A stretch of DNA of 17,409 nucleotides from CAWHMN01 sp051001135 (GTDB lineage: Bacteria > Acidobacteriota > Terriglobia > Terriglobales > Acidobacteriaceae): the NCBI GenBank assembly GCA_051001135.1, contig JBPCNO010000117.1:1-17409 (forward strand), in the 5' to 3' direction. The notes below the pieces were generated by a model. The model searched no databases. It saw only the letters and a program-made list of their open reading frames with translations, and was not told the origin of the DNA. A program made the position numbers and the translations under genes. Below are positions 14,936 through 17,409 of the stretch, in pieces; the first letter of the stretch is position 1; the number at the start of each line of letters is the position of its first letter.

Positions 14936-15883
14936 ATGGCAATGTCTGGGGGCAGGCGCGCGAGGTTGCGAGCGGCGGCAGCCTGCTGCCCTTCTGCAAC
15001 CAGCAGTGTGCGATCGGGCTTGATCCTCGCAGGCTTGCTCGCGCTGCAGCCGGCGGTTCTTTTGGCGCTTCCAGCGCAGCCGCAGCAGGCACCTCGTCCC
15101 GCTCCCACGCATGCTCCCCCGCCGGGGCATACTCCTCCAGCCATGCACGCTTCGCCATCACCGGCACCGGCAGGATCGGCACCGGCAGGATCGGCACCGG
15201 CAGCATCGGCGCCGCATACCGGCGCGGCACCGCGCGCGCCCTCCGCGCCGCAGTCACGGCCCCCTTCCGGCTCGCCCTCCATGGCACGTCCGGCCTACGG
15301 GAGCGGGATGCAGAGCGGGCCGCCCAGCCACTCCCCGCGTCCCCTGATCACAGCGCATCCGCCGCCTGGCATAACGCCCGTGACGCCGGAGCAGCACCCT
15401 GACAGCCGCGGGCGGGCACCATACCCACCGCATCCGGCCGGCGACCGCTCCAACCCCCAGACCGGCCAGCACCTGCCCTCCTGGCTGGCGAACCACCAGG
15501 GCGAGTCGCTGCTCGAGCAGCAGCAGTCGCTACGGCAGGAGCGCGGCTTCGGTCGTCTGCCCGCCCCTCAGCAGCAACGGCTGATGAACCGGCTGCAGCA
15601 GCTTGATTCCATGCCGCCGCAGCAGCGGCAGCGGACGTTGAGCCGCATCGAAAACATGGAGCGGTTAAGCCCGGAGAAGCGTCAGGAGGTGCGGAGCGCC
15701 GCGCAGCAGATGGGCCGGCTGACGCCTGACCGGCAGCAGTCCATGCGACAGGCCTTCCGGGAGCTGCGGGATGTGCCCCCGGCGGAGCGTCAGCAGTTGC
15801 TGAACTCACCTGCGTACCGTTCACGGTTCAGCGGCAGCGAGCGCGGCGTGCTTGGCGACCTGCTCTCGGTCGAGCCGTACTAG
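14936..15883 (+). CDS. Secreted or anchored Pro/Gln-rich protein with DUF3106-like repeats
   Basis: The protein has 315 residues. A basic start and hydrophobic segment (about 27-46, GLILAGLLALQPAVLLALPA) suggest export. Residues 47-185 are low-complexity Pro/Ala/Ser/His. Residues about 195-310 consist of short helical repeats of the type LPAPQQQRLMNRLQQL, MPPQQRQRTLSRIENM, LSPEKRQEVRSAAQQM, LTPDRQQSMRQAFREL and VPPAERQQLLN. This is the DUF3106 pattern 'LsPeqRq.l...l..w..L'. ATG 14936 has AGGA 5 bases upstream. Genes of this type often follow a sigma/anti-sigma pair, and a periplasmic sensing role resembling LTXXQ (CpxP-like) proteins is plausible but unproven. It carries an in-frame 15-base tandem repeat at 15163-15207. 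Confidence 0.82.
   Translation: MAMSGGRRARLRAAAACCPSATSSVRSGLILAGLLALQPAVLLALPAQPQQAPRPAPTHAPPPGHTPPAMHASPSPAPAGSAPAGSAPAASAPHTGAAPRAPSAPQSRPPSGSPSMARPAYGSGMQSGPPSHSPRPLITAHPPPGITPVTPEQHPDSRGRAPYPPHPAGDRSNPQTGQHLPSWLANHQGESLLEQQQSLRQERGFGRLPAPQQQRLMNRLQQLDSMPPQQRQRTLSRIENMERLSPEKRQEVRSAAQQMGRLTPDRQQSMRQAFRELRDVPPAERQQLLNSPAYRSRFSGSERGVLGDLLSVEPY
15163..15207 (+). repeat. 15-base tandem repeat, three copies, in frame
   Basis: GGCACCGGCAGGATC at 15163-15177 and 15178-15192 is exact, and the third copy at 15193-15207 differs by one base (GGCACCGGCAGCATC). The three copies encode Ala/Pro/Gly/Ser pentapeptides (PAGSA, PAGSA, PAASA) in the low-complexity linker of the DUF3106 protein. Copy number probably varies between strains without frame damage. 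Confidence 0.85.
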
Positions 15884-16205
15884 CCGCGGTAAGCTTGCCC
15901 GGAACAGCGTTCGCCATACCAGGGCATCCCCCTCCCCCCGGGGTATTTGGCGGCAAGTTCCTCATAATGAGCAACTTAAGGATGACATGTCCGGCTAAAT
16001 TCCTCTGCCTAAAGGACTTAGATGCAAATTCCTCTAATCATTAGAGTTAGGGGAGAGCAAAGTCCCTCCTCGATGCGATTCGCGATAACCGAACGCATTA
16101 AGATCCCGCTCAACCTTTCGAATGGATGGTGACTTGGGATTGTTTCGACCTAGTTCCAGTGTAGAGAATTGCGCGAATCAGTACGCCAAATTCGAGAGAA
16201 AACCC
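15884..16205. other. Gene-free stretch with stem-loop array
   Basis: This 322-base gap lies between the DUF3106 stop and the convergent methyltransferase stop. It carries the structured repeat at 15953-16069, preceded by a C-run then G-run (CCCCTCCCCCCGGGG near 15929-15943) that can form a strong hairpin. From about 16070 to 16205 I see nothing recognisable. Confidence 0.6.
15953..16069. repeat. Array of short stem-loops headed by GCAAA(G/T)TCCTC-type motifs
   Basis: Four related motifs occur: GCAAGTTCCTC (15953), GCTAAATTCCTC (15995, one extra base), GCAAATTCCTC (16025) and GCAAAGTCCCTC (16057). They are 30 to 42 bases apart. AAATTCCTCT recurs exactly at 15997 and 16026. Each of the first three begins a hairpin. 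Unit 1 has 11-base arms at 15955-15965 and 15967-15977 with one mismatch. Unit 2 pairs AATTCCT with AGGACTT with one mismatch. Unit 3 has perfect arms CTCTAAT (16032-16038) and ATTAGAG (16040-16046). It looks like a dispersed intergenic element or a structured RNA rather than a CRISPR. Confidence 0.6.
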
Positions 16206-16880
16206 TCACGCTCGCCTGAGGCGGCACACCTGCAGGAGCTGCGGCGTGCCTGAGGGAGTGCGATGCGTGTGCGTGAAACTGTCGAGCAGCAGGAACGACG
16301 GGGCGAAGGTGGCGGCGATGGTCTCAGCGTCAGCCCGGTATACGGGAAGGCCGCTGCAGCTTTGCGGACCTTCCGGCGCAAAGGTCGTCAACAACACGAT
16401 GCCTCCTACGCGCAGCGAGGCAGTTGCGTTCCGGACATAGAGCGCGCGATCGTCCGGCGCAACGAGAAAATGGAAGGTAGCACGGTCGTGCCACAGGTGG
16501 AACAGCTCCTGACCTGTCGAAGAGTGAGCTGTCGAGAAGGGAGCGGTCGAGGAGAGAGCCGTCCAGGAGAGCACATCGGCCTCGATCCACTGGAGCAAGG
16601 CCGAACGGTCGCCGAGCCGCTCTTTCGAGCTTCGAAGCGCTTCCCCTGAAATGTCGAGGACGCTCACATTACGATATCTGGCCTCGGCTAACATCCCGGG
16701 CAGCCGCGAGGTCCCGGCACCGACGTCCAGAATGCGGGCATCGGATGGAAGGCCCTCACGCTGGATAAGCCCAAACGAAAGCTGCGGGTCTGCTTCGAAC
16801 CAGCTCAGGCGCTCATCCGGAGTGGAGGCGTACACGCGATTCCAATGATCACCCCGAGATTTAGCCGTTGCGATCCTCAC
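16206..16880 (-). CDS. Class I SAM-dependent methyltransferase
   Basis: The protein has 224 residues. SAKSRGDHWN-like and SWFEADPQLS wording leads into the SAM-binding motif I, ARILDVGAGTSRLPG (Asp52, Gly54, Gly56). A motif-II-like VSVLDISGEAL and a later VGGIVLLTTFAPEG strand follow, in the Rossmann order of small-molecule methyltransferases of about 200 residues. The target is unknown. The frame is open far upstream inside the cytochrome gene, but the likely start is GTG 16880, two bases after that gene's TAG, with AAGG about 10 bases before. Between strands it has an insert of four degenerate 15-base repeats (TALSS, TAPFS, TAHSS) next to GQELFHLWHDRATFHFL. The cytochrome and methyltransferase are probably co-transcribed. 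Confidence 0.87.
   Translation of the reverse strand: MRIATAKSRGDHWNRVYASTPDERLSWFEADPQLSFGLIQREGLPSDARILDVGAGTSRLPGMLAEARYRNVSVLDISGEALRSSKERLGDRSALLQWIEADVLSWTALSSTAPFSTAHSSTGQELFHLWHDRATFHFLVAPDDRALYVRNATASLRVGGIVLLTTFAPEGPQSCSGLPVYRADAETIAATFAPSFLLLDSFTHTHRTPSGTPQLLQVCRLRRA
16516..16575 (-). repeat. Four degenerate 15-base tandem repeats inside the methyltransferase gene
   Basis: On the plus strand the units begin GTCGA or GTCCA at 16516, 16531, 16546 and 16561: GTCGAAGAGTGAGCT, GTCGAGAAGGGAGCG, GTCGAGGAGAGAGCC and GTCCAGGAGAGCACA. They keep the reading frame and encode Ser/Thr/Ala pentapeptides. They lengthen a loop just before the predicted catalytic-side strand. Confidence 0.7.
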
Positions 16881-16882
16881 TA

Positions 16883-17409
16883 CTAATAGCCCTTGTACGC
16901 CTGATTGAATTTGGGACGAGGCATGCTGTGCAGGAAGCTCGCGACATCGAAGGCGGCCTGCGGAGTCAGCGTGCCAGGATGGTTCTGCGGCATGTTGTGG
17001 ATGAGAAAGGCGGCCATCTTCTCCGGATCGTTCATGCCGGCTCCGTCGTTGTAGGAATCCGGCCCCCAGACCGCCGGCAGCACGGGAGGAACACCGGCGC
17101 CATTGCTGCCATGGCATCCAGCGCATTGGGCGACATAGATCGTCTTACCCTTGACCGGATCACCGGTGAGATCAGGAACTTTCACGAACCCTCTGCCCTT
17201 GTAGGGTTTGCCCTTGACGCCGCCGCGCGAGAGCCAATCGACATAGGCCGTCAGCGCCTTCATCTCGGGGCTGTCATAGGGGAGCGGACGGCCGTTTTCG
17301 CTGCGCGTGAAGCACTCCTCGAACCGGTCCTGCATGGAGATGACGCGGCCCGCCCGCTTGTTGAACATGGGGAACATGTTGGCCAGGTCGATCATCGGCC
17401 CGGCGTGGG
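16883..17409 (-). CDS. c-type cytochrome, probably diheme (TsdA/SoxX-like), N-terminus outside the window
   Basis: The frame is open through the window edge and ends at TAG 16885-16883; 175 codons are visible. YVAQCAGCHGSNGAGVPPVL holds the CxxCH heme site, and later NMPQNHPG can supply a Met ligand. The part before it (GPMIDLANMFPMFNKRAGRV, then RFEECFTRSENGRPLP and SPEMKALTAYVDWLS) is typical of diheme periplasmic cytochromes such as thiosulfate dehydrogenase TsdA. In these the first CxxCH lies upstream, here beyond the window. It should carry electrons in the periplasm. I cannot decide between TsdA-like thiosulfate oxidation and a generic cytochrome. The methyltransferase start follows after two bases. 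Confidence 0.88.
   Translation of the reverse strand, partial: HAGPMIDLANMFPMFNKRAGRVISMQDRFEECFTRSENGRPLPYDSPEMKALTAYVDWLSRGGVKGKPYKGRGFVKVPDLTGDPVKGKTIYVAQCAGCHGSNGAGVPPVLPAVWGPDSYNDGAGMNDPEKMAAFLIHNMPQNHPGTLTPQAAFDVASFLHSMPRPKFNQAYKGY

Noticed and set aside
14845..15402. Plus-strand frame of 185 codons across the start of the DUF3106 gene
   Set aside because: Gly/Ala/Ser/Arg-rich frame-shadow of the Pro/Ala-rich linker. The DUF3106 frame has the ribosome site and the recognisable domain.
15953..16069. CRISPR array
   Set aside because: The repeated motif is only about 10-12 bases and varies. Spacing is uneven (42, 30, 32), the intervening parts fold back on the motif, and no cas genes are present.

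Overview
The window is about 17.4 kb of moderately GC-rich bacterial chromosome. The best guess is a soil-type Acidobacteriota (Terriglobia-like) organism. The reasons are the ECF sigma / zinc-finger anti-sigma / DUF3106 gene set, the CadC- or kinase-type TPR carboxy-terminus, and the abundance of MacB-type ABC and RND export operons. No rRNA is present, so this placement is inference.

Layout. (1) 1-3186, plus strand: the tail of a periplasmic adaptor, a LolD/MacB-type ATPase and two separate FtsX-like permeases, packed with 4-base overlap or 1-base spacing. This is a split MacAB-like export system. (2) 3460-10131, minus strand: a tripartite RND efflux operon read outer-membrane factor, lipoprotein adaptor, inner-membrane pump, then a small one-span membrane protein. 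Stop and start codons overlap as TGATG at two of the three junctions. The outer-membrane factor and the pump each carry one single-base frameshift, so the pump is broken or the sequence holds errors. (3) 10205-12957, minus strand: an accessory patch. It holds an N-terminally truncated TPR protein joined to a truncated small ORF, a 51-residue one-span membrane protein, two tandem palindromes, a PD-(D/E)XK-like nuclease, a ribbon-helix-helix protein, and a frameshifted serine recombinase lacking its catalytic N-terminus. (4) 13024-13098: tRNA-Val(CAC) on the minus strand, with a good promoter. (5) 13293-15883, plus strand: ECF sigma factor, membrane anti-sigma factor and a secreted Pro/Gln-rich DUF3106 protein. 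(6) 15884-16205: non-coding, with a short array of stem-loops each headed by a TTCCTC-type motif. (7) 16206-17409, minus strand: a SAM methyltransferase directly behind a c-type cytochrome that runs off the window.

The two export operons converge at about 3190-3460. The accessory patch between the RND operon and the tRNA looks like a decayed mobile or defence islet. The most interesting elements are the recombinase / RHH / nuclease gene string, the stem-loop array at 15953-16069, and the small ORFs at 10822-11145, which are too short for routine gene calling.
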